NCBI RefSeq assembly: GCF_043757465.1
Contig: NZ_JAYVPL010000053.1
Span: 1 to 64,000 of the forward strand
DNA: 64,000 nt
Direction of reading: 5' to 3'
Source of the DNA: Armatimonas sp043757465
GTDB lineage: Bacteria > Armatimonadota > Armatimonadia > Armatimonadales > Armatimonadaceae
Position 1 is the stretch's first letter. Each line of letters opens with the position of its first letter. The notes under the pieces are model-generated. The model ran no database searches and was not told the DNA's origin. It saw only the letters and a list, made by a program, of their open reading frames with translations. Shown here in pieces: positions 57,719-64,000 of the stretch. Made by a program: the position numbers and the translations under genes.

Positions 57719-59476
57719 ATGACCGATCAAACACTGACACAGTTTTTTCAACAAACCGTTGCGGCGCAGGGAAGCGCGGTGGCGATGCGCTACCGGGAAG
57801 ACCGCGAGTGGCATAGTATTTCCTACACGGAGCTCGCGGCAAGAGTGGAGACGACGGCGGCGGGGCTCAAGAGCCTCGGCATTGTGCACGGTGACCGGGT
57901 GGCGATCTACGCCGAGAACCAGCCGTCATGGGTGGTTGCCGATCTCGCTTGCCATGCGCTGGGCGCGATCAATACGTCCATCTATCCCACACTGCCCCCG
58001 CCCCAAGTGGCTTTTATTGTTAATGATAGCAGTGCCAAGGTTTTGATTGCGGGCAATGCGAAGCTGCTCGCCAATGCGCGCACCGCGCAGGCCGAGTGCC
58101 CGAGCCTCACGCAGCTCATCGTGATGGGCGAGGCTGAGGCGGATGCGCTCTCGTTTACGCAGCTTCAGGAGCGTGGCCAGCAAAATCCCTTCGGCCCTGG
58201 CGCGTATGAGGCAGCATGGAAAGGCATCAAGCCCGATGATATTGCATCTCTGATCTACACATCCGGCACCACCGGCGATCCCAAGGGCGCGATGCTCACC
58301 CATAAGAACTTCACGAGCAATGCCATCAATGCGCTAGCGCTCTTCTCCAAAGGGGGGGTGACCGTCACGACCGACGACACCTTCCTTTCGTTCTTGCCGC
58401 TTGCCCACTCGTTTGAGCGCATGGGCTGCTACCTTGCCCTTGGTGCGGGTTCGGCAACAGCGTACTCCGAGGGGGTGAAGACCCTTCAAGAGGAGATGAA
58501 GACTCTCCAGCCAACCATCATGCTCTGCGTGCCACGGCTCTGGGAGATGATGCAGGATCGCGTCGTGGACAAGGCCGCCAAGGCGGGCGAGCTGCGCCAT
58601 GCCATCTTTGAGAGATCTCTCGAAGCCGCCAAAGAGTGCATTCGTGAGGAGCAGGCGGGCAGGCATCCCGGAATGAGCCTGACGATTCAGCGGGCCACCG
58701 GCGAGAAGCTAGTCTTCTCTAAGATTCGTGAGGAGTTCGGTGGTAAGTTCCGGCTTCTTGTCTCGGGTGGGGCGGCGCTCAACCCGGAGACGGCACTCTT
58801 CTGGCGGGCGCTGGGCATGAACCTTGTGGAGGGCTACGGCCTCACCGAGACATCGCCCGTCATCTCTATCAACCCAGGGCACGCTGCGCGCATTGGGACC
58901 GTCGGGCAAGTTATCAACGAGGGCGAGGTCAAGATCGCTTCCGATGGTGAGATCTGCTACCGTGGCCCCAACGTGATGAAGGGCTACTGGAACAACGAGC
59001 AGGCCACGCGAGACATGATTGACGACGAAGGCTGGCTTCACACCGGCGATATCGGCGAGCTAAGCCAAGACGGCTATCTGAAAATTACGGACCGCAAGAA
59101 AGATATTATTGTTTTAGCCAATGGCAAGAATGTCTCGCCCGTGCCCATTGAGACAAAAATGAAAAACTCGCCCTTTATCACCGAAGTGGTGCTCATTGGC
59201 GATAAGCAAAACTCCATCACGGCACTGGTCGTCCCTAATATTGAGAAGCTACGCGAGGCGGGTTTCACCGAGGCCGACGATAAAAAGAAAATAAAATCTG
59301 AGATTGACGCGAACTCGGCCGCACTGGCGGACTTCGAGAAGATCAAGAAGTTCACGCTCATCAACGCCGTTTTCTCCATTGACACCGGCGAGCTGACGCC
59401 CACACTCAAAGTGAAGCGCAAAGTGATCCTGCAAAAATGGGCCAAAGAAGTCTCTGAATTGCGTGGCGATGAGTAA
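57719..59476 (+). CDS. long-chain fatty-acid CoA ligase (AMP-forming)
   Basis: A 585-residue ANL-superfamily enzyme activating fatty acids with ATP and CoA. The P-loop is SLIYTSGTTGDPKGAMLTHKNF near 178-199. The A5 region VEGYGLTETSPVISIN is near 371-386, A7 (GWLHTGDIGEL) near 438, and A8 (KITDRKKDIIVLANGKNVSPVPIE) near 455-478. The N-terminal TFFQQTVAAQGSAVAMRYRED matches the FadD15/long-chain type. The C-terminal domain ends KVKRKVILQKWAKEV. It is coupled to the MFS gene by an 8-bp overlap. Confidence 0.94.
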   Translation: MTDQTLTQFFQQTVAAQGSAVAMRYREDREWHSISYTELAARVETTAAGLKSLGIVHGDRVAIYAENQPSWVVADLACHALGAINTSIYPTLPPPQVAFIVNDSSAKVLIAGNAKLLANARTAQAECPSLTQLIVMGEAEADALSFTQLQERGQQNPFGPGAYEAAWKGIKPDDIASLIYTSGTTGDPKGAMLTHKNFTSNAINALALFSKGGVTVTTDDTFLSFLPLAHSFERMGCYLALGAGSATAYSEGVKTLQEEMKTLQPTIMLCVPRLWEMMQDRVVDKAAKAGELRHAIFERSLEAAKECIREEQAGRHPGMSLTIQRATGEKLVFSKIREEFGGKFRLLVSGGAALNPETALFWRALGMNLVEGYGLTETSPVISINPGHAARIGTVGQVINEGEVKIASDGEICYRGPNVMKGYWNNEQATRDMIDDEGWLHTGDIGELSQDGYLKITDRKKDIIVLANGKNVSPVPIETKMKNSPFITEVVLIGDKQNSITALVVPNIEKLREAGFTEADDKKKIKSEIDANSAALADFEKIKKFTLINAVFSIDTGELTPTLKVKRKVILQKWAKEVSELRGDE

Positions 59477-60719
59477 GCCCACGTTTCAGGACAAGCCGTT
59501 CTGGTATCTGGGGACCGGCGCGTACTGGTTTGTGACCAGCCTGAAGTGGTTTGTGCTGTTTCTGCTCCAGCCGCTTCAGGTGGCGGAAGTCGTGCCGGGC
59601 GGGGAGAAAAACGGCGCGTGGGGGATGATTGTCGCCATCGGAGCCTTCGAGGCGATGATCGGCCCAGCGCTGATGGGCTGGCTCTCGGATCGCACCCAGA
59701 CACGCTTTGGCCGTCGTCGCCCGTTTTTGGCGATTGGTGCCGCGCTCACCAGTGTCGCCTTGCTACTACTCGGGCAGGCAAACTCACTGGTGATGATGGC
59801 GATTGCCTATCTGTTCTTGCAGATCTCCGACGATGTGGCGACCGGCCCCTACGCCGCCCTGATCTACGACCAGGTGCCGGAAAATCACCGGGGCAAGGCC
59901 AGTGGTATCATGAGCATGCTCCAGCTAATCGCCCAGATCGTCGCGGTCGGTATCGGGCTGGGGCTGGGCAAGATCGCGCTGATCTATGTCGCGGTGGCGG
60001 TCATCAATGTTATCTGCGCCCTGATCACGCTCGCCATCTGGCACGAGCCCGCTGCGGAGGCTCCCCTCGCTGCCATAGTGCTTCCCAAGCTCTCTATAAA
60101 GTCCTGGATTGAGCCGTTTCGCTCGCCGGACTTCCGCTGGGTCTGGCTGGCGCGGTTTTTAGTGGCCTTTGGTTTTTACTTAATTCTGCTCTATGTCAGT
60201 AACTATCTCTCGGATCGGGTTCACTCGCTCACACTCTTTGGGTTTGACTTAAAGACGCCCAAGAATGGGGCGCTGGCGGCGGCACTGGGAATCTCGCTTT
60301 CCGGGGCGATTGGCTCAGGGATTGCGGCAAGGCTAACGGACTCCCTAGGACGTAAGAAAATTATTGGGCTGGCGGGTTGGGTGATGGCCGCCGCGCTGAT
60401 TCCCTTCGCGCTGATCCCCAACTTCACGGTGATCTTTTGTGTCGCGCTGGTCTTCGGCTCAGCCTACGGCATCTATCTTTCCGCCTCACTCGCCCTAGCC
60501 GCCGATGTGTTACCGGACCCGGAGGCCGCCGCCAAAGATATGGGTATCTGGCAGGCGAGTGTCTCGACGCCGCAGGTTCTCACGGGCGCTGTGGGGCTTT
60601 TGGTGGACGCGGGCAACAGACTCTCAGGCGGCATGGGCTACACCCTCGCTTTTTTGATCTCTTCCGCAGCCTTTCTCACCGGCTGCCTGCTCGTCACCCG
60701 TGTCAAAGGCAGCAGCTAA
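59469..60719 (+). CDS. MFS transporter, GPH/SLC45-like
   Basis: A 416-residue transporter with about 12 helices. The loop after helix 2 reads GWLSDRTQTRFGRRRPFLAIGA, the D-R-T-x2-R-x-G-R-R-R-P signature of the glycoside-pentoside-hexuronide and SLC45 sucrose-type carriers. DDVATGPYAALIYDQVPENHRGKASG follows after helix 4. A sugar or glycoside substrate is likely. The ATG at 59469 lies within the last codons of the acyl-CoA ligase. Convergent with the DinB gene, overlapping by 4 bp. Confidence 0.85.
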   Translation: MSKPTFQDKPFWYLGTGAYWFVTSLKWFVLFLLQPLQVAEVVPGGEKNGAWGMIVAIGAFEAMIGPALMGWLSDRTQTRFGRRRPFLAIGAALTSVALLLLGQANSLVMMAIAYLFLQISDDVATGPYAALIYDQVPENHRGKASGIMSMLQLIAQIVAVGIGLGLGKIALIYVAVAVINVICALITLAIWHEPAAEAPLAAIVLPKLSIKSWIEPFRSPDFRWVWLARFLVAFGFYLILLYVSNYLSDRVHSLTLFGFDLKTPKNGALAAALGISLSGAIGSGIAARLTDSLGRKKIIGLAGWVMAAALIPFALIPNFTVIFCVALVFGSAYGIYLSASLALAADVLPDPEAAAKDMGIWQASVSTPQVLTGAVGLLVDAGNRLSGGMGYTLAFLISSAAFLTGCLLVTRVKGSS

Positions 60720-61186
60720 GCCGCGTCGCGGTACTGAATAAACTGCTCGGCGTGGTAGCCATCGTGGCCTAGCGCCATGACGGAGAGATCGCTGAGGTTG
60801 ATCATTCCAATCTCGTCGCGGTTGCCTTGCCTATCCCAGTCCGTGGGCTGGAGGGCTTCGAAAAACGCAAGCAGTGCAGCGCGGCTCTGGATCAGACGCT
60901 CCAGCGACTCGGCGACGGGCATCGCGGCGTAGTTGCGCTCCATCGCGAGCTGGCCTTCGTCGTAGCCGGGTAGCAGTGGGATCTCTTCGTCACGAATGCG
61001 CTCGCCGCGCACCCGGAAAATCTCGTCCCAGTCCGCCATGTGCGCAATGGCCTCGCGGATTGTGAAGCGCTCCGGGTCGGGGCGACGGTCGGCTTCCTCT
61101 TCGGTAATGCCGTCTAAAAGTTTGGCGTAGACCTGCGGGGTTGCGCGCAGGCCACTTAAAATATAGCGCTGAATGTAGGGGTTCAT
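60716..61186 (-). CDS. DinB-family protein
   Basis: A 156-residue four-helix-bundle protein. The metal-binding His pattern is visible as REAIAHMADWDEIFRVR near 45-60 (His) and LGHDGYHAEQFIQYR near 138-150 (two His). DinB/YfiT-like proteins include thiol-dependent transferases acting in detoxification. The ATG overlaps the stop of the flavin reductase gene (TATGA), giving a two-gene operon. Confidence 0.87.
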   Translation of the reverse strand: MNPYIQRYILSGLRATPQVYAKLLDGITEEEADRRPDPERFTIREAIAHMADWDEIFRVRGERIRDEEIPLLPGYDEGQLAMERNYAAMPVAESLERLIQSRAALLAFFEALQPTDWDRQGNRDEIGMINLSDLSVMALGHDGYHAEQFIQYRDAA

Positions 61187-61659
61187 AGGTTGTTTCCTCG
61201 AATGAGTGTATCAAGTAGCTCCGTGATTCGTCCACGGATCGTCTCTCCAAGCTGATCACCGTCCTCAAAGTCGTTGCTCGTCGCATAGACAAAGCGTGGG
61301 ACGATCCAGCAGCGAAAATCGAGCATCAGGCTATTGGCAAAACCCAGCACGCTCATGTAGCTGCGCTGCCCACCGGCCTGGCAGAGAAACCCCACGGTCT
61401 TACCTTCCAGCGCCCCGCCGTGATCCTCCATCACCTGCTTGGCGGCAGCGTTCACATCGAAGTTATAGACAGGCACGGCGAAGATCACATGCGTTGCCTG
61501 GCGCAGCGGCGCGGCCAGCTCCGGGGTGTCCCTTAGGTCTAGAAGCGTGTGTGCAATGTTGCGCTCTTCTAGCAATTTAGCCGCGTGGCGGGCGAGTAGC
61601 TGAGACTTGGAGCTTGCGTCTAGGCTCGTGGCCACAATAGTCACATGAGTGGTTCCCAT
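61183..61659 (-). CDS. NADPH-dependent FMN reductase / flavodoxin-like
   Basis: A 158-residue protein of the flavodoxin fold. VTIVATSLDASSKSQLLARHA near 5-25 includes the phosphate-binding S-x-D-x-S-S-K-S loop, VIFAVPVYNFDVNAAAKQVMED near 68-90 is the classic PxYN loop, and LEGKTVGFLCQAGGQRSYMSVL near 95-117 follows. It reduces FMN or quinones with NAD(P)H. The start MGTTHVT at 61659 is preferred. An upstream in-frame ATG at 61746 would translate a transposon-like hairpin (61679-61698). Confidence 0.85.
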   Translation of the reverse strand: MGTTHVTIVATSLDASSKSQLLARHAAKLLEERNIAHTLLDLRDTPELAAPLRQATHVIFAVPVYNFDVNAAAKQVMEDHGGALEGKTVGFLCQAGGQRSYMSVLGFANSLMLDFRCWIVPRFVYATSNDFEDGDQLGETIRGRITELLDTLIRGNNL

Positions 61660-61678
61660 AGTTAAACGACCGAGGGGA

Positions 61679-61698
61679 CTGTCTGCTTTAGCTGACAG
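61679..61698. repeat. hairpin encoding an LSAKADS-like tail
   Basis: CTGTC-T-GCT-TT-AGC-T-GACAG. Read on the minus strand in the frame of the flavin reductase it encodes LSAKADSPLG, reminiscent of C-terminal tails of TnpB-type proteins. Possible relic of an IS end. Confidence 0.35.
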
Positions 61699-61746
61699 GG
61701 GAATCGGCAACCGCACGGCACAGGTGCGCTGCGCACCATGCCGCAT

Positions 61747-61863
61747 AGAAAAATATTGTTCAAATTTTTGTCTCTTTGCTTTCCGGGTCTCAAGTTTTAA
61801 TGGTAGTATCTTCCCGTCACGATCCTTCGTCAGGTAGTTTAGTGACGTAAAGTTTCCTCTATT
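61747..61863. other. AT-richer intergenic stretch
   Basis: No ORF or known element seen. GTCAC and GTGAC flank a 22-nt centre (about 61817-61850), a weak dyad. Base composition is lower in GC than the neighbours, consistent with acquired DNA. Confidence 0.3.
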
Positions 61864-62103
61864 TTAGGAGCCTGAGTAAGCTCTCATGATGCGAGTGTTA
61901 GTTACGTTACGGATGTAGGCTATTCTGCGCTGGGCGGACGAACCTTTGTAACTAGCCGCAGCGGACACGTTGAGTCTTTTTGCAACCAATTTGTTTACGG
62001 CTTGGACGGAGCCTTTGGGAGCTAACGTAAGGGATTGCCCTATGCGTTTCCCAAGAAGCCTGATGCTTGGCATTGTTGTCTTTTGTGATTGTGTCCTAGA
62101 CAT
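61864..62103 (-). CDS. small basic unknown protein
   Basis: 79 residues, strongly basic, with many Arg and Lys (SIRLLGKRIGQSLTL, SVQAVNKLVAKRLNVSAAASY, GSSAQRRIAYIRNVTNTR). No signal peptide or membrane helix. No family recognised. It sits in an AT-richer patch between two hairpins that resemble transposon ends and has no clear ribosome-binding site or -10. It may be a genuine small nucleic-acid-binding protein, or a chance ORF in acquired DNA. Confidence 0.35.
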   Translation of the reverse strand: MSRTQSQKTTMPSIRLLGKRIGQSLTLAPKGSVQAVNKLVAKRLNVSAAASYKGSSAQRRIAYIRNVTNTRIMRAYSGS

Positions 62104-62116
62104 AATTTCAGAAGCT

Positions 62117-62132
62117 CTCTGCTTTAGCGGAG
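62117..62132. repeat. hairpin encoding a TPSAKAESF tail
   Basis: CTCTGC-TTTA-GCGGAG. On the minus strand the flank reads TTPSAKAESF followed by TGA. It is similar in sequence and coding to the hairpin at 61679-61698, so the two may bracket a decayed insertion. Confidence 0.35.
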
Positions 62133-62145
62133 GGAGTCGTCACGT

Positions 62146-62619
62146 CTACGATACAGCGAGTGCCTGAATCCGTTCCCGGTGCGCCTCTACGAGTGCGGCT
62201 TGTTCGGGCCAGAAAAGTGCGGGGAGGGGCTGGGAAAAATCAAACCAGCGGGTGATGTAGCCTCGGCCCACTTCGGTGGGCTGCGGGTCGGTCTCGTCGG
62301 TGGTGTAGAGGAAAAAGTGCGTGGTTGTCCAGCGGGTCTTATCAAAACTCAGGCGCTCGCGGACACCTAGCTTCTCGATGAGCTGTAGCTTGGAGAATCC
62401 AGCTTCTTCCTCAATCTCCCGCCGCGCCGCCGTCTCAATCTCCTCGCCTTTGTCCACGCCGCCTTTGGGCAGAATATAGGCGCTTTGCTTGGTGTCCTCG
62501 CCCGTGGTCAGGGCAATCCAGAGGGTGCCGTTCTCGTCTTTGCGCACAATGATCCCGCCCGCCGCCAAACGATCTCGAACGCCGCTCTCGGGGCGCGTGT
62601 ACCAACTCTCATCAATCAT
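62146..62619 (-). CDS. NUDIX hydrolase
   Basis: A 157-residue Nudix pyrophosphohydrolase. The Nudix box GGVDKGEEIETAARREIEEEAGF (GX5EX7REUXEEXGU) is at about 53-75. The N-terminus (RDRLAAGGIIVRKDENGTLWIALTT) and the lack of extra domains resemble diadenosine-tetraphosphatase-like or RNA-pyrophosphohydrolase-like members. Substrate unknown. TATAAT lies exactly 6 nt upstream of the ATG, the best-conserved leaderless promoter in the window. Confidence 0.9.
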   Translation of the reverse strand: MIDESWYTRPESGVRDRLAAGGIIVRKDENGTLWIALTTGEDTKQSAYILPKGGVDKGEEIETAARREIEEEAGFSKLQLIEKLGVRERLSFDKTRWTTTHFFLYTTDETDPQPTEVGRGYITRWFDFSQPLPALFWPEQAALVEAHRERIQALAVS

Positions 62620-62625
62620 AGGGAT

Positions 62626-62631
62626 ATTATA
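62626..62631 (-). promoter_or_regulatory. -10 TATAAT, leaderless start
   Basis: Read on the minus strand, a perfect TATAAT is 6 nt before the ATG at 62619. Confidence 0.65.
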
Positions 62632-62734
62632 CGGTGCAAAATTTCATTGAAGCATTTGGTTTTGGCAAGCGTCAAAGAGAGTAGCGGAGGGCGCATAAGC
62701 ACGCCAAATTTTTGACGCGCCTGCCGCAAGAGCT

Positions 62735-64000
62735 ATGAAAAATGCGTTTAGCCGTCGCCGTGCCCTGCAAGTTCTCGGTGCGGGTCTTCTTGCCAACCTC
62801 GGAGCCGCCTGGGCGCAGCCGCCCGGATTCCAGCCGCCGATCCGGCCTGTGCCGCGCCCCCTGCCACCGCGTCCCACGCCCTCCATCACCGTTTCCTCGG
62901 TCACTCTCAACGCCGATATTAAAGACGGGATCGCGACGGTCGAGGTCTCGCATGTCTTCAAGAATAGTGGTTCCGTGCAGGGCGAGGCGGACTTTGTCTT
63001 CCCCATTCCCAGTAGCACTACCGTCCGTGACTTTGCCATGTACGATGGCGAGCATAAATTCGAGGCGCGGGTTCTCAACAAAGAGGAGGCCACGCGGGTT
63101 TATGAGGAGATCGTGCGGCAGCGGCGCGATCCGGCGCTGCTAAGCTATGTTGGCCAGGGGCTGCTGCGGGCGCGTGTGTTCCCCATTCCTGCCAACGGCG
63201 AGCGGCGCGTGACGCTGAAAGTCGTCTCGGTTCTCCCGCGTGAGGGCGATGCGAAGAAGTTTGTCTGGGCGCTGGCGGGGCCGCATCTGCCGGGAGGAAT
63301 GCAACCCGCCTTTGTGAGCGTCCGCGTGGTTGCCAGTAACGCTGGGAGCCTCTACTCCCCGACCCATGATGTCACGATCAAGCGCCTTGACGACGGCACG
63401 GGGCGCGTCTCTGCCGAGTGGTCGTCCACCAAAAACGAGGCGGCGCTGGCGGAGCACCCGGAGCTAGCACTCTACGTAGGGGCAAAAGACACCAGCGCGG
63501 TCGCTCTCTCGCTGCTCAGCTACAACGCGGCGCTGCCTCAGGTGGCGAGTATCGGGGGAGGCTTGCACCAGAGTGGCTATTTCCTGGTGATCGCCAGCCC
63601 GAATATTCCGAAGACGGCGCTCAAAGACCTGCCGCCGCGCCGCGTGGTGCTTGTGATGGACCGCTCCGGCTCGATGCAGGGCAAGAAGATCGAGCAGGCT
63701 CGTAGTGCGCTAAAATTCGCCGTGGGCAAGCTGCGCCCGCAAGACAGCTTCAATATTCTCACGTTCTCCGACGCCGTGACGAAGTTCTCGCCGGAGCCTG
63801 TTCTGGCAACGTCGGATAACCTCAAGCGCGCTGCTGCCTTTGTGGATGAGATTATCGCCGATGGGGGCACTAATATCAACGACGCGCTCACCGATGGCCT
63901 CAAGCAGTTTCCTGAAAAAAGTAGCGGTAACCGCTTGCTTTTCTTTACCGATGGCCTACCGACCGTGGGAGTGCGCGATCACGCCACCATTCTCAGCAAT
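62735..64000 (+). CDS. VIT-domain plus vWA-domain exported protein, 3' end outside window
   Basis: An open frame of 422 codons running off the right edge. A Tat-like signal (FSRRRALQVLGAGLLANLG, then AWAQ) and a Pro-rich stretch precede a VIT domain at about 55-175 (VEVSHVFKNSGSVQGEADFVFPIP, EARVLNKEEATRVYEEIVRQ). A vWA domain starts near 303 with the MIDAS motif VMDRSGSMQGKK, Thr in DGGTNINDAL and LFFTDGLPT. VIT/vWA (inter-alpha-trypsin inhibitor heavy-chain-like) proteins are envelope proteins of unknown role in bacteria. The domain order is complete as far as seen. Confidence 0.88.
   Translation, partial: MKNAFSRRRALQVLGAGLLANLGAAWAQPPGFQPPIRPVPRPLPPRPTPSITVSSVTLNADIKDGIATVEVSHVFKNSGSVQGEADFVFPIPSSTTVRDFAMYDGEHKFEARVLNKEEATRVYEEIVRQRRDPALLSYVGQGLLRARVFPIPANGERRVTLKVVSVLPREGDAKKFVWALAGPHLPGGMQPAFVSVRVVASNAGSLYSPTHDVTIKRLDDGTGRVSAEWSSTKNEAALAEHPELALYVGAKDTSAVALSLLSYNAALPQVASIGGGLHQSGYFLVIASPNIPKTALKDLPPRRVVLVMDRSGSMQGKKIEQARSALKFAVGKLRPQDSFNILTFSDAVTKFSPEPVLATSDNLKRAAAFVDEIIADGGTNINDALTDGLKQFPEKSSGNRLLFFTDGLPTVGVRDHATILSN

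Noticed and set aside
1..64000. Prophage, conjugative element or defence island
   Set aside because: No integrase, portal, terminase, relaxase, restriction-modification or toxin-antitoxin pair was recognised. The HNH and TnpB fragments are isolated.

Overview
This is a 64 kb window of gene-dense, GC-rich bacterial chromosome. Most genes are short-spaced or overlap by 4 bases (ATGA/GTGA), and no rRNA, tRNA, CRISPR array or intact transposon was found. Several features point to an environmental heterotroph near Armatimonadota, Planctomycetota or Chloroflexota: a planctomycete-type cytochrome/DUF1549/DUF1553 protein paired with DUF1501, two GH78 rhamnosidases, GH81, phytanoyl-CoA dioxygenases, VCBS/ASPIC proteins, FHA/vWA proteins and leaderless promoters. 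Armatimonadota is my best guess. This is inference from gene content, not from a marker gene.

Layout. 1-9.3 kb: HNH remnant, GH78 rhamnosidase, sirtuin, amino-acid/ethanolamine-type permease, and the PSD1/DUF1501 pair. 9.3-13.7 kb: ferredoxin, ABC ATPase, TIM-barrel protein, IS200/IS605 TnpB relic beside a truncated gene, DEAD-box helicase. 13.8-17.4 kb: TPR protein, phosphodiesterase-like protein, halogenase-like flavoprotein. 17.4-20.4 kb: trp attenuator (WWW leader peptide plus terminator) followed by trpE, an ABM monooxygenase, an unknown gene and trpG. 20.5-22.9 kb: lipoprotein, secreted protein, NIL-domain protein and metX. 22.9-29.2 kb: minus-strand run of NAD(P)HX repair enzyme, three FHA proteins and a vWA protein. 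29.3-37.2 kb: VanX-like peptidase and genes of sugar/acid metabolism (Fe-ADH, Gfo/Idh/MocA, enolase superfamily, creatininase, dienelactone-hydrolase-like). 37.4-47.6 kb: membrane glycosyltransferase-like protein, dioxygenase, SPFH plus NAD-kinase-like pair, second GH78-like protein, GH81, ADP-ribosylglycohydrolase. 47.7-64 kb: GNAT, radical SAM, nucleotide-sugar epimerase, copper-amine-oxidase-like surface protein, rhamnose-type binding protein, TPR and VCBS proteins, acyl-CoA ligase, MFS, DinB, flavin reductase, NUDIX and a VIT/vWA protein running off the right edge.

Two genome-wide signals stand out. First, many genes have a TANNNT -10 hexamer exactly 6 nt (range 5-8) before the start codon, so their mRNAs should be leaderless. 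One palindromic -10 appears to serve two divergent genes, and even the trp leader peptide looks leaderless. Second, a family of C-rich/G-rich palindromic repeats sits between genes and also inside coding sequences in frame. The largest, about 196 bp, lies in the halogenase-like gene. Several copies supply stop codons, ribosome-binding sites or a -10 to neighbouring genes.
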